A DNA stretch of 52,198 nt, taken from NCBI GenBank assembly GCA_017475705.1, contig JAFVFB010000021.1, forward strand, positions 1 through 52,198, written 5' to 3'. The notes beneath the pieces are model-generated. The model did no database searches. It was not told the DNA's origin and was given only the letters and a program-made list of their open reading frames with translations. Shown here in pieces: positions 25,448 to 33,936 of this stretch (within the stretch, counting starts at the first letter, position 1; every line of letters starts with the position of its first letter). Origin of the DNA: Alphaproteobacteria bacterium. GTDB taxonomy: Bacteria > Pseudomonadota > Alphaproteobacteria > RF32 > CAG-239. Made by a program: the position numbers and the translations under genes.

Positions 25448-27112
25448 ATGTTTGAACAATATCAAAAGCGCCCCAATGAACAATATCTTCTTAAAGAGTA
25501 TTTAGAGACAGGTAAAAGTCCGGTTATTTTGACTATGGCGGATAGATCTTTTGTCGTTCCTTTCGGATATGTAAATCGTTTTCGTAGCACAGATGAAGCG
25601 ATTAGTGAATTTAAAAAGGATTTATTTGATTTTCAAGAGCAAGAGACTAAAAAATATCAAGATCGTCACGAAATACCTGTTAGGCTATCTATTGACAATG
25701 CAACATATGTGGTACCGGCATCTTGGCATGGTCATTTTAACCAAGAAGTGTTAGTTAAAAAAGTTTTGGACCAAGCAGAAGTAAAATATCATGCGGTGAT
25801 TAATGCTTATCGTAAGCTGGCTAAACTGAATTTAATTGAAACCTCTGTTGTTATGTCTTCGAAGGCCCTTGATCAATATACTTCTCTGCTAAATGAGCAT
25901 AGTATTTATGCCGGATTGGGAGCTGATTTTGCAGTAACACAAAAAGTTTTGCAATTTTTTGAAACTCAGGGTGATAAATATTTGCCAAAATTTAAAATTA
26001 CAGCAAGCAAAGCAAGAGAAAAACTTGCTAAAGCTATCTTAGAAAATGAAGTTCGGTTGGCAAAAAAAGTTCATTCTAGATATTTAAAATTTGCATTTTT
26101 AACAGCTACATTGGGTATTGTAGGTACATCGTTTGTAAATTATGCAGCTAGAAATGAAAATAAAAAAGAGGTATCTGTTAAAGATAATCCTAGTATAAAA
26201 GTTGGCTCTTATGTGTATAAAGATTTTTTAGGAAATTATCATACTGATTTGTATGGAAATCTTCAAAGGATTAAGGATCTGCGTGCAGATATTATGGCTC
26301 TTATTGTTGCAATAGAAGGGTATTCAGAGGAGGCTTTTTTAGAGGGGAATAAAAATCCTACTATTGGGACAGGTTTTACAGTCCATATTGAAGAAGATGG
26401 TCAACGTAAAATGGTCAAAATGGGTGATGTTACAAATCCCGAGCAAGATGCAGAATATAATGTTCGCTATATAGAAAAAGAATTTATTCCGATTTTGGGG
26501 GATAAAGTCGGACGAAGTCTCTCTGATGAAGAAATTTTGACTTGTATCGGTGCAGGCTATTGTTGGGGAACGAAAGGATTTAAAAAATCTAAGTTTTTTC
26601 AATCTATAAAAGATAAAGAGCCTCTAGAGGAACAAATGCGTAAATTGAGTGGTTTTAGAACGCCTTTAGGATTGTTAAAGCGTTCATATTTGTTATCGCA
26701 AGTATTAAGTTCTTCTTGGTCTGCGGCTGACTTATTAGATATGCCTATTTATAAGATTGTTGATGAAACGAAAAATATAAATGCTTTTCTGGATTGTGCT
26801 ATTTATACGAAAGATTATGATGCCTACATGCCATGTGATAAGGTTTTTAATATCAAAAAGGGTAAGTTATGTGCACAGCCTATAATTAGTTCCGATGATT
26901 TTTGTGTCAGGTTTTATAAAGATCGTTCTCAAAAGGTGTTATCTGAACTAATTAAACAAGCAAATATAAGCGGGCGGTTATATAAGAAAGTACGAGATTT
27001 CTTACCAGAAGATATGGTAAAATCTATAGAAAATGAGACTTCTTATTTTGATAAAGATGCTCATAAGATGTTTAAGATGCTATTACGGGAACAACGTAGA
27101 AAAATGTTATGA
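25448..27112 (+). CDS. Membrane-anchored lysozyme-like (GH24) protein
   Basis: 554 residues. Residues 1-215 hold two similar segments (about 22-60 and 77-115) sharing PVxL, VVP and a charged helix. One membrane helix (about 216-234) is preceded by Lys/Arg, so the N-terminus should be cytoplasmic and the rest periplasmic. The C-terminal part looks like T4-type lysozyme: E290 in AIEGYSEEAF, E299 where T4 has Asp and T305 in NPTIGTGF keep the x8/x5 spacing. A later FRTPLGLLKRSYLLSQ resembles the family's GLxxRRxxE segment. Four or more cysteines follow near 460-500 (DCAIYTKDYDAYMPCD), possibly disulfide-bonded. The Asp-to-Glu change may alter catalysis. A second lysozyme-like gene lies 1.7 kb away beyond hfq-hflX. 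Own promoter and strong ribosome site. Confidence 0.72.
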   Translation: MFEQYQKRPNEQYLLKEYLETGKSPVILTMADRSFVVPFGYVNRFRSTDEAISEFKKDLFDFQEQETKKYQDRHEIPVRLSIDNATYVVPASWHGHFNQEVLVKKVLDQAEVKYHAVINAYRKLAKLNLIETSVVMSSKALDQYTSLLNEHSIYAGLGADFAVTQKVLQFFETQGDKYLPKFKITASKAREKLAKAILENEVRLAKKVHSRYLKFAFLTATLGIVGTSFVNYAARNENKKEVSVKDNPSIKVGSYVYKDFLGNYHTDLYGNLQRIKDLRADIMALIVAIEGYSEEAFLEGNKNPTIGTGFTVHIEEDGQRKMVKMGDVTNPEQDAEYNVRYIEKEFIPILGDKVGRSLSDEEILTCIGAGYCWGTKGFKKSKFFQSIKDKEPLEEQMRKLSGFRTPLGLLKRSYLLSQVLSSSWSAADLLDMPIYKIVDETKNINAFLDCAIYTKDYDAYMPCDKVFNIKKGKLCAQPIISSDDFCVRFYKDRSQKVLSELIKQANISGRLYKKVRDFLPEDMVKSIENETSYFDKDAHKMFKMLLREQRRKML

Positions 27113-27206
27113 TACATTAATTTGTGCAAAAGTTTTTGATCGTACTTGCTGTGTTTTGAAAAAAGCGACAATCTAGTTTTATATTTTAGTTTATGGAGAA
27201 ATAACG

Positions 27207-28013
27207 ATGGTAAAGACATTGGTGGTTATTCCGGCTCGATATGGGTCGTCACGTTTTCCTGGTAAGCCGTTAGCAAAAATTGCCGGTAAGGAGATGTTGT
27301 TGCGTGTGGTTGAAATTGCAAAAAAAGGAACAGAAGCTTGCGATGCACAAATTGTGGTAGCTACGGAAGATGGACGTATCTTAAATTTTTGTAAGGAACA
27401 TGATATTTTGTGTCTTATGACATCAGATGCGTGTAAAACGGGGTCGGATCGGGTATGTGAGGCGGTGAAGATGCTCAACGTTAAGCCTGAATTGATTATT
27501 AATTTGCAGGGAGATAATCCTGTTTGTCCACCGTGGTTTATTAAAGAATTAATAAAAGCTTTTGAAGAAGATCCTATGGTTGATTTGGTCACTCCTATCA
27601 CACAACTCTCTTGGGAAGCGTTGGATAAATTGCGTGAGAGCAAAAAAACGACACCATTTTCTGGTACAACCTGTGTCGTTGATAAAGATGGATATGCTTT
27701 ATGGTTTTCTAAAAATATTATTCCTGCTATTCGCAAAGAGGCCGATTTGAGAACTAAACAAATAAAAAGTCCTGTGTATCGGCATATTGGGCTATATGGT
27801 TATAAATCAGATTCTTTGTTCAAATTTAAGCAATTAGATGAGTCTGATTATGAAAAATTAGAAGGTTTAGAGCAACTTAGATTTCTGGAAAATGGAATGA
27901 GAATTAAAACAGCTATTGTCGATTATGGGCATTTTGAAGGTATGAGTGGGGTTGATTCTCCTGAGGATATACTACGCGCAGAGGCGTTATTTGCTAAATA
28001 TGGTGAGTTTTAA
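27207..28013 (+). CDS. kdsB: CMP-Kdo synthetase (3-deoxy-manno-octulosonate cytidylyltransferase)
   Basis: Activates Kdo with CTP for addition to lipid A. The N-terminus carries the nucleotide-binding signature VVIPARYGSSRFPGKPL (residues 5-21). TGSDR and INLQGDNP follow (the family has LQGDEP with a metal-binding Asp), then PVYRHIGLYGY and GVDSPEDI. 268 residues is slightly long for the family (about 250). A tggaga site precedes the ATG. A histidine-phosphatase-like gene follows after 23 bp, probably in the same transcript. Its presence implies an LPS-bearing outer membrane. Confidence 0.95.
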   Translation: MVKTLVVIPARYGSSRFPGKPLAKIAGKEMLLRVVEIAKKGTEACDAQIVVATEDGRILNFCKEHDILCLMTSDACKTGSDRVCEAVKMLNVKPELIINLQGDNPVCPPWFIKELIKAFEEDPMVDLVTPITQLSWEALDKLRESKKTTPFSGTTCVVDKDGYALWFSKNIIPAIRKEADLRTKQIKSPVYRHIGLYGYKSDSLFKFKQLDESDYEKLEGLEQLRFLENGMRIKTAIVDYGHFEGMSGVDSPEDILRAEALFAKYGEF

Positions 28014-28036
28014 TTAAATGATAAAGGATAGGGAGC

Positions 28037-28675
28037 ATGACAACAAGAATCATTATTGCACGGCATGGGAATACTTTTACAAAAGAGCAAACACCGTTGA
28101 GGGTTGGTGCTCGTACGGATTTACCATTAGTTGAAACAGAGCGCGGTACAAATATTGGTAAATATATGAAAATGAATACATTTTATCCTGCAGCTGTATT
28201 TGCTGCACCATTACATCGTACGCTGGAGACAGCTCGTTTGGCTATCGCTGCGTTAGATAAAGATGTTCCGCTTATTGTTGATAATCGTTTTACAGAAATA
28301 GATTATGGGCCAGATGAGGGAAAAACAGATGAAGAAGTTATTGCTCGTATCGGTCAAAAAGCTATAGATGATTGGAATACTCAAGCTATTGTTCCTCATG
28401 GATGGAATGTCTCAGTGGAAGCAATTATTAAAGCATGGCATGATTTTGCACTTGAAGTTGAAACGAACTATCATGATAAAACAGTGCTAGTGGTTAGTTC
28501 CAATGGAATTATTCGTTTTGCACCGTATTTAACAGGTGATTTTCATAAGTTTTCGGAAGAATATAATATAAAAGTTGGTACGGGAAGTGTTTGTGTCCTT
28601 GAAAAAAATGATGGCGAAACATTTTGGGCTGTAAAAGCTTGGGGCTTGAAACCAAAAGAATTTTTGTCGCAGTAG
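28037..28675 (+). CDS. Histidine phosphatase (phosphoglycerate mutase-like) lacking the second catalytic His
   Basis: The N-terminal IIIARHGNTF supplies the phospho-accepting H10. LHRTLETARLA and EIDYGPDEGKTDEE follow the family pattern of phosphoglycerate-mutase-like phosphatases. The second histidine normally lies in SHGG, but here the matching strand reads VVSSNGIIRF, with S155 in its place. Such members exist, but their substrates are unclear. 212 residues is normal. It follows kdsB closely, so a sugar-phosphate substrate is possible; nothing in the sequence proves it. Confidence 0.85.
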   Translation: MTTRIIIARHGNTFTKEQTPLRVGARTDLPLVETERGTNIGKYMKMNTFYPAAVFAAPLHRTLETARLAIAALDKDVPLIVDNRFTEIDYGPDEGKTDEEVIARIGQKAIDDWNTQAIVPHGWNVSVEAIIKAWHDFALEVETNYHDKTVLVVSSNGIIRFAPYLTGDFHKFSEEYNIKVGTGSVCVLEKNDGETFWAVKAWGLKPKEFLSQ

Positions 28676-28818
28676 CGGTCTAAGTAAATTTAGTATTATA
28701 AATTTAACTAGGTGCGTTTTAAGTTATTTTTGTGCCTTTAGTCTCCATAATATACATTATGCGACAAACCGTACTCCCAATTTCCCCGTTTTTTAATTGT
28801 AAAAAAAAGGAACGAACT

Positions 28819-29604
28819 ATGCGAAAATTTGGAATTAAGCTTTGGTCATTGGATTTTATACGAAATGCAGATTTTGTTAAATCGGTAGAAATTGCTCTTA
28901 AGGAAAAAAATTGGTTTGGATATGTGGAGCTTTTTGCATTACCAGACAGTTTTGATATTGTTAAAGATAAAGTCCTGCGCCTTAAAGGCTTTGAAACAAT
29001 TATCCATGCTCCACATGCCCGGCAAAATTTTAATACGTCAGATGCTTCTGAATTTAAGGCAAACCAACAACGCTTGGCAGATGCACAATATTTTGCAGAT
29101 TTGCTTGATGCCTCGACGATTATTGTTCATCCTGGATTTAATATGGCACCAGCAAGTCTTGATGAAAATATCAAGCAATTTAAATGCTTTAATGAAAAAC
29201 GCATAGCTGTAGAAAATCTTCCCTACGTATGTTCTTCTACACATCGTCATTTGGTGGGTGTTACGCCAGATGAAATTAAAAGATTTTTGGTTGAAGTTAA
29301 ATGCCAATTTTGCCTAGATTTTTCTCATGCTATTTGTGGTGCTAATTATCTTAAAACGGATATCTACAAGACTTTGCAAGAATTTGTTGATTTGAGGCCG
29401 TGCATGTATCATCTTTGTGATGGAGATATTGCTTCAACAGTTGATGCTCATTTACACTATGGTGAAGGTAATTATGATTTAAGGCGATTGGTTGGTTATA
29501 CAGAGGAAAATGCCTTGATTACAATGGAAACAGGGCATGGTATCCCCTCCTCTGTTGGGCCATGGTTAAATGATTTAACCTATCTTCGTGCATTGATAGA
29601 GTGA
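28819..29604 (+). CDS. TIM-barrel sugar phosphate isomerase/epimerase-like protein
   Basis: 261 residues from the ATG at 28819, preferred over an in-frame start at 28732 because an aaagga site lies just before it. The product fits the xylose-isomerase/endonuclease-IV-like TIM barrel, with metal-ligand candidates at the strand ends: TIIHAPHAR, IVHPGFN, AVENLPY, CLDFSHAIC, HLCDGD and HLHYGEGNYD. Members isomerise or epimerise sugars or cut AP sites; the His/Glu/Asp ligands are present, but the substrate is unknown. It follows kdsB and the phosphatase-like gene after about 140 bp and precedes tRNA-Ser. Confidence 0.8.
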   Translation: MRKFGIKLWSLDFIRNADFVKSVEIALKEKNWFGYVELFALPDSFDIVKDKVLRLKGFETIIHAPHARQNFNTSDASEFKANQQRLADAQYFADLLDASTIIVHPGFNMAPASLDENIKQFKCFNEKRIAVENLPYVCSSTHRHLVGVTPDEIKRFLVEVKCQFCLDFSHAICGANYLKTDIYKTLQEFVDLRPCMYHLCDGDIASTVDAHLHYGEGNYDLRRLVGYTEENALITMETGHGIPSSVGPWLNDLTYLRALIE

Positions 29605-29617
29605 GATAAAAAAAGTC

Positions 29618-29646
29618 TTGCATTTTATTTTATAAATCTTTATATA
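29618..29646 (+). promoter_or_regulatory. Promoter of tRNA-Ser
   Basis: TTGCAT at 29618-29623, 17-base spacer, TATATA at 29641-29646; predicted start about 4 bases before the tRNA. Confidence 0.6.
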
Positions 29647-29656
29647 TGCGGTTAAT

Positions 29657-29746
29657 GGAGAGATGGCAGAGTGGTCGAATGCGGTTGACTCGAAATCAAT
29701 TGTACTCGTAAGGGTACCGGGAGTTCGAATCTCCCTCTCTCCGCCA
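29657..29746 (+). tRNA. tRNA-Ser (anticodon CGA)
   Basis: 90 bases with encoded CCA. The acceptor is GGAGAGA with TCTCTCC. The anticodon loop is CTCGAAA with CGA at 29691-29693. A long variable arm (GTACTCGTAAGGGTAC) is typical of tRNA-Ser, and the T loop is TTCGAAT. It reads UCG. Confidence 0.97.
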
Positions 29747-29757
29747 ATAAAGATAAG

Positions 29758-29782
29758 TCGTCAGAAATGGCGATTTTTTTTT
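29758..29782 (+). terminator. Terminator of tRNA-Ser
   Basis: TCGTC (29758-29762) pairs with GGCGA (29769-29773) and is followed by nine T. The stem is short but the tract is strong. Confidence 0.6.
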
Positions 29783-29825
29783 GTAATATGGTAACCGCCA
29801 GCTGGGCTGGCAGGTCACTTTTTTA

Positions 29826-31076
29826 CTATTTACGTTTGTTTCTTTTTGCTGCAAACCAGGCTAATATAGTCGGTAATATGTATTTTTTGAAAATATTAAT
29901 AATTTGCTGTTGCTTTCTGGTTCCTAAGCTACACCAGCCTTTCCAACATCTTTTTATGAAATTTTCTTTTTTGACAACAATCTGTTTACCTGCTGAAGTG
30001 CCCTCTTCTACTATTTTTTCGGGGAATACCCAGGGTTTTATTGAGCAGGCTAATGGTTTTAATAATTCTTCTATTTCTTCATCAGGCATATAGGCTCCAT
30101 GCAAGCGCTTTAAATTTCCATCGGATGCTAAAAATAGGCAGTCTCCTCGACCAATAAGTATTTCGGCACCAGGCATATCTAAGATTGTTTGTGAATCTAT
30201 TCTTGAGGCCATTTTATAGGCTAATCTGGTAGGAAAATTTGCTTTTAGCACCCCTGTAACGACATCGACGGAAGGTCTTTGAGTAGCTAATAATAAATGT
30301 ATACCAGCGGCTCTTGCTTTTTGTGCTAAGCGCATAACATCTTTTTCTACGGATTTATCTACGGCCATTAAATCAGCAAATTCATCAATTACACATACAA
30401 TGTATGGGAGATGTCCATCTCCTTTTTCGTTGTATTCGGCGAGATTTTTAGACATGTTTTCAGAAAAGATATCATATCGCTTGTCCATTTCTTGTGCTAA
30501 CCAAGACAGGACCTTTACGGCATCAGTGCTTTCAGTGATAACAGGTCCCATCATATATTTTTGGTTATTATAAACACTAAATTCTATTTTTTTAGGATCG
30601 ATCAAAACAAATTTTAAATCGGCAGGTTTTTTTGCAGAAATTAATGATAACATAAAAGTATTTAAGCCGACGGATTTACCAGAACCGGTTGTGCCGCCAA
30701 TTAGCAAATGCGGCATTTTTGCTAAGTCAGCGAAGATTGGAGTTCCTTTAATATCTGCGCCTAGACAGATAGGAAGAGCGTATTTTTCTTTAGCTTTTTC
30801 AAATTCTGCAGAATTGAGTATTTGTTTAAAATTTACAGTTTCAAAATTTTCTGCGGGGAATTCAAATAAAATGGCATTGCTACTTTCTGCTGGTTCTACG
30901 CGTAGTGATGTTGTTCCTAGTTCTCTGCGGATATCTTCTAAAGCTGTCGTAATATTTTTTAATTTAGTTCCAGGAGCTGGTTCAAATTCTATGATTTTTA
31001 ATAATGGACCGCGTGTTTCATTAATAATTTCTCCGGAAATTGCATAATTTTGTAAAACAGTTTTTAAATTTGCCAT
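29826..31076 (-). CDS. Motor-only FtsK/SpoIIIE-family DNA translocase
   Basis: 416 residues containing the FtsK alpha region (about 5-100, FEPAPGTKLKNI) and beta motor (about 100-350). Walker A is GGTTGSGKS, ending at K134 and the following Ser. Walker B is VCVIDEFADLM with D231-E232, followed by LLATQRPSVDVVTG and ANFPTRLAYKMASRIDSQTILD. FtsK hexamers pump double-stranded DNA with ATP. Missing here are the N-terminal four-helix membrane domain and the C-terminal gamma winged helix that reads KOPS. Instead the protein ends in a basic tail with a hydrophobic stretch (FKKYILPTILAWFAA), which might tether it to the membrane. A full-length FtsK probably lies elsewhere. An aaagga site precedes the ATG; divergent from accB. 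Confidence 0.88.
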   Translation of the reverse strand: MANLKTVLQNYAISGEIINETRGPLLKIIEFEPAPGTKLKNITTALEDIRRELGTTSLRVEPAESSNAILFEFPAENFETVNFKQILNSAEFEKAKEKYALPICLGADIKGTPIFADLAKMPHLLIGGTTGSGKSVGLNTFMLSLISAKKPADLKFVLIDPKKIEFSVYNNQKYMMGPVITESTDAVKVLSWLAQEMDKRYDIFSENMSKNLAEYNEKGDGHLPYIVCVIDEFADLMAVDKSVEKDVMRLAQKARAAGIHLLLATQRPSVDVVTGVLKANFPTRLAYKMASRIDSQTILDMPGAEILIGRGDCLFLASDGNLKRLHGAYMPDEEIEELLKPLACSIKPWVFPEKIVEEGTSAGKQIVVKKENFIKRCWKGWCSLGTRKQQQIINIFKKYILPTILAWFAAKRNKRK

Positions 31077-31262
31077 ATCTTTTCCTTTACTTTAAGATTG
31101 TTTTGTTTGTCATTATATTTAAAAGAAATGCATAAAATCAATATATTCTTTTAAAAATATGTTTTTTGTGTATTATTGGGGAGATATAAAAGAAAAAGCT
31201 TGTTTTTTTTAATCTTTTGCGCTAAGAAACGGGAAGATTTAATTTTTTGAGAGAGGATAACA

Positions 31263-31739
31263 ATGTCTAATCCATTGGATACAAAAATAATAAGTAAATT
31301 GGCTGAGATCTTGGATAGAACAAATCTAACAGAGTTAGAATATGAGGATGAGGGATGCCGAATCTCGTTGGTTAGAAATCCGAATGCGGCTGTTATTACA
31401 TCTAATGTCGCTCCGGTGGTTTCTCCTGCGTTACCAGCTGCTGTTGCTCCTGTTAACGCGACTGATGCTACGCCGGTCACTAATGATGAGGATTATACTA
31501 ATAGTCCAAATGCCGTTAAATCTCCAATGGTGGGTGTGGTTTATCTTTCTGCTGATCCTAAAACTCCGAATTATGTTAAGCCGGGGGATAGCGTTACAGA
31601 AGGCGATACGGTTTGCTTGGTAGAGGCCATGAAGACTTTTAATCCTGTAAAGGCGCATAAAAGTGGTAAAGTTACCAAAATATTGGTTGATTCAGGTGAT
31701 CCTGTTGAATATGGTGAGCCTTTGGTTGTGATTGAATAA
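31263..31739 (+). CDS. accB: Biotin carboxyl carrier protein of acetyl-CoA carboxylase
   Basis: Carries biotin between the carboxylase and transferase steps of malonyl-CoA synthesis. The N-terminal helix region (1-45) and a Pro/Ala-rich linker (about 55-85) precede the biotinyl domain. K124 in VEAMKTF is the biotinylated lysine. The KSPMVGVVYLSADP strand and the thumb-like segment typical of AccB are present. A gagagga site precedes the ATG; accC follows after 21 bp. Confidence 0.96.
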   Translation: MSNPLDTKIISKLAEILDRTNLTELEYEDEGCRISLVRNPNAAVITSNVAPVVSPALPAAVAPVNATDATPVTNDEDYTNSPNAVKSPMVGVVYLSADPKTPNYVKPGDSVTEGDTVCLVEAMKTFNPVKAHKSGKVTKILVDSGDPVEYGEPLVVIE

Positions 31740-31760
31740 GCTCTAGGAGTACTCTATCTT

Positions 31761-33110
31761 ATGTTTGAAAAAGTTTTGATTGCTAATCGCGGAGAACTTG
31801 CTTTACGTATTCATAGAGCTTGTCGAGAAATGGGAATTCGCACAGTTGCTGTCCATTCAGAAGCGGATGCTAATGCTATGCATGTCCGTTTGGCTGATGA
31901 GGCGGTTTGTATTGGACCGGCACGTTCTGCTGAATCATACTTAAATAAACAAGCTATTATTTCTGCAGCGCTAATTACTGGTGCTGATGCTATTCATCCA
32001 GGGTTTGGCTTTTTATCTGAAAATGCAGATTTTGCAGAAATGGTTGAACTTCATGGTATTACTTTTATTGGGCCAACTGCAGAACAAATGCGTTTGTTAG
32101 GTGATAAAATTACAGCACGTCAGGCAGCTATTGAAGCAGGTTTGCCGATTACTCCTGGTTCGGCAGCTCTTGAAAGTGTAGAAGATGCCCGAGTTTGGGC
32201 TAATAAAATTGGCTATCCTGTTATTATTAAAGCTAAAGATGGTGGTGGCGGTAAAGGTATGAAGGTTGCTTTTTCTGATGAGGATATTGCTGAGGCTTAT
32301 ACGATGGCCAAGGCAGAAGCAAAAGCCGCATTTCCTTCTGATGTTGTCTATATGGAAAAGTATCTACAGCATCCTCGTCATATTGAAATGCAAATTTTAG
32401 CCGATAAATATGGTAATGTTATTCATTTAGGGGAAAGAGATTGTTCTATTCAAAGAAATCATCAAAAAGTTATTGAAGAATGCCCTTCCCCTGCTCTTAA
32501 TCAATCTCAGCGGCAGGAAATTGGACAGATTGTTTGTAATGCTATCAAAAAAATTGGTTATCAAAATGCTGGTACACTAGAGTTTATGTACGAGGATGGC
32601 AAGTTTTACTTTTTGGAGATGAATACGCGTTTGCAAGTGGAACATCCAATTACTGAAGCCGTTTCAGGTATTGATATCGTTAAAGAGCAAATACGTATTG
32701 CATCAGGGGCTGCTTTGGGGTATACGCAAGAGGATATACAGTTTAGAGGACATGCTATAGAATGCCGGATAAATGCAGAAGATCCTGATACTTTTGCCCC
32801 TTGTCCTGGAAAAATTACTGAATGGCATGCGCCGGGGGGATTGGGAATTCGAGTTGATTCTGAAATATATTCAGGATACACAATTCCTCCTTTCTATGAT
32901 AGTATGATTGCTAAGTTAATTGTGCATGCAAAAACACGTAATGCTGCTTTGATGCGGTTGAGGCGTGCTTTGGAGGAATTTATTATCATGGGGGTTAAAA
33001 CAACTATTCCATTGCATCAGAATATTATTTCTCAACATGAGTTTATAGACGGTCAATATAATATTCATTGGTTGACCGAATATATGAATAAACATCAGAA
33101 AAAGGCTTAA
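31761..33110 (+). CDS. accC: Biotin carboxylase of acetyl-CoA carboxylase
   Basis: Carboxylates the biotin of AccB using ATP and bicarbonate. The N-domain is VLIANRGELALRIHRACRE. The ATP-grasp glycine loop GGGGKGMK is near 162-170. Catalytic segments EMNTRLQVEHPITE (metal ligand and active-site residues) and HAIECRINAEDP follow. 449 residues is standard. It is in an operon with accB and very probably with the membrane protein that starts 2 bases after its stop. Confidence 0.97.
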   Translation: MFEKVLIANRGELALRIHRACREMGIRTVAVHSEADANAMHVRLADEAVCIGPARSAESYLNKQAIISAALITGADAIHPGFGFLSENADFAEMVELHGITFIGPTAEQMRLLGDKITARQAAIEAGLPITPGSAALESVEDARVWANKIGYPVIIKAKDGGGGKGMKVAFSDEDIAEAYTMAKAEAKAAFPSDVVYMEKYLQHPRHIEMQILADKYGNVIHLGERDCSIQRNHQKVIEECPSPALNQSQRQEIGQIVCNAIKKIGYQNAGTLEFMYEDGKFYFLEMNTRLQVEHPITEAVSGIDIVKEQIRIASGAALGYTQEDIQFRGHAIECRINAEDPDTFAPCPGKITEWHAPGGLGIRVDSEIYSGYTIPPFYDSMIAKLIVHAKTRNAALMRLRRALEEFIIMGVKTTIPLHQNIISQHEFIDGQYNIHWLTEYMNKHQKKA

Positions 33111-33112
33111 AT

Positions 33113-33925
33113 ATGCAGGAAAAATTGTCGGTTAAAAAGGTTTATGCTAATTCTTGTCGATATGTCGCACGACATATGGTTGCGTTTATTTTTTTGACAG
33201 GCTTTTATTTTTTAGGCAGTTTGTTGCCCATGATTATAGGTGCAACTTCATTTAGGATGTTGATGCTACCTTATTATTATTTATTCTTGTATTTTGCTGC
33301 AGGGTTTTATTATAAACAGCAAATTTTGTGGGATAAACGGATATTTTTTTCTGCAGGATTGCGTTTTTTGACTGCTATTCTGCTTTTTTTAGCAGCAATT
33401 CTTTTAAGTAATTTTGCTATAAATTTCTTTTTAGATTTTTTGCGGGCTTCTTTTGGAGGAGGAAAGCTGTTGGTGCAAATTATCTTAAAAAGTACAGCAT
33501 GGCTCATTGGTAAATATATTTTTATATTTTTGTTATTTATTTCCTTTTTTGTTGTTCCTTCATTTGCGTTTGTTTCGGAAATTACAGGAAAAAGCCGTTC
33601 TTTGTTAACGACCTATGTCAAGACCAAAGGGAATATGTTGCGTATTGGTTTTGTTGCGGCAATAGCTTTTGTTCTGCTTTTAGTTGCAATGATTACGCTG
33701 ACATTAGTTAGTCCTTTTGTGGCAGAATTTGCTCGAACGGTCGTCCTAGTCTTTATTACGCTGGTATATTTTAAGATGTATGATTTCTTTTATAAGTCTC
33801 ACGTAAAGGTTTCAGAACCAGAACCTCAGGTTGTCGACCCTATAGAAACAAATGATGATATATTGTTGGCAAAAGAGAATGGCGCTCTAAAAAAGACAGA
33901 TAATGCTGAAGTAGACTTTAGTTGA
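33113..33925 (+). CDS. Uncharacterised polytopic membrane protein
   Basis: 270 residues with about six hydrophobic helices, for example HMVAFIFLTGFYFLGSLLP, LTAILLFLAAILL, YIFIFLLFISFFVVPSFAF and GFVAAIAFVLLLVAMITL. A basic N-terminus and an acidic cytoplasmic tail (about 225-270) flank them. No known family recognised. It starts 2 bases after the accC stop, so it is probably co-transcribed with accBC; the DUF805 gene follows after 11 bp. Confidence 0.75.
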   Translation: MQEKLSVKKVYANSCRYVARHMVAFIFLTGFYFLGSLLPMIIGATSFRMLMLPYYYLFLYFAAGFYYKQQILWDKRIFFSAGLRFLTAILLFLAAILLSNFAINFFLDFLRASFGGGKLLVQIILKSTAWLIGKYIFIFLLFISFFVVPSFAFVSEITGKSRSLLTTYVKTKGNMLRIGFVAAIAFVLLLVAMITLTLVSPFVAEFARTVVLVFITLVYFKMYDFFYKSHVKVSEPEPQVVDPIETNDDILLAKENGALKKTDNAEVDFS

Positions 33926-33936
33926 GGGAAAGATAG

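Noticed and set aside
21885..27112. Prophage remnant suggested by two lysozyme-like domains.
   Set aside because: No capsid, tail, integrase, holin or repeat ends are seen, and the genes between are the household pair hfq-hflX.
28732..28818. 29-codon N-terminal extension of the TIM-barrel protein.
   Set aside because: The ATG at 28819 has a good ribosome site and begins the fold; the extension has no family match.
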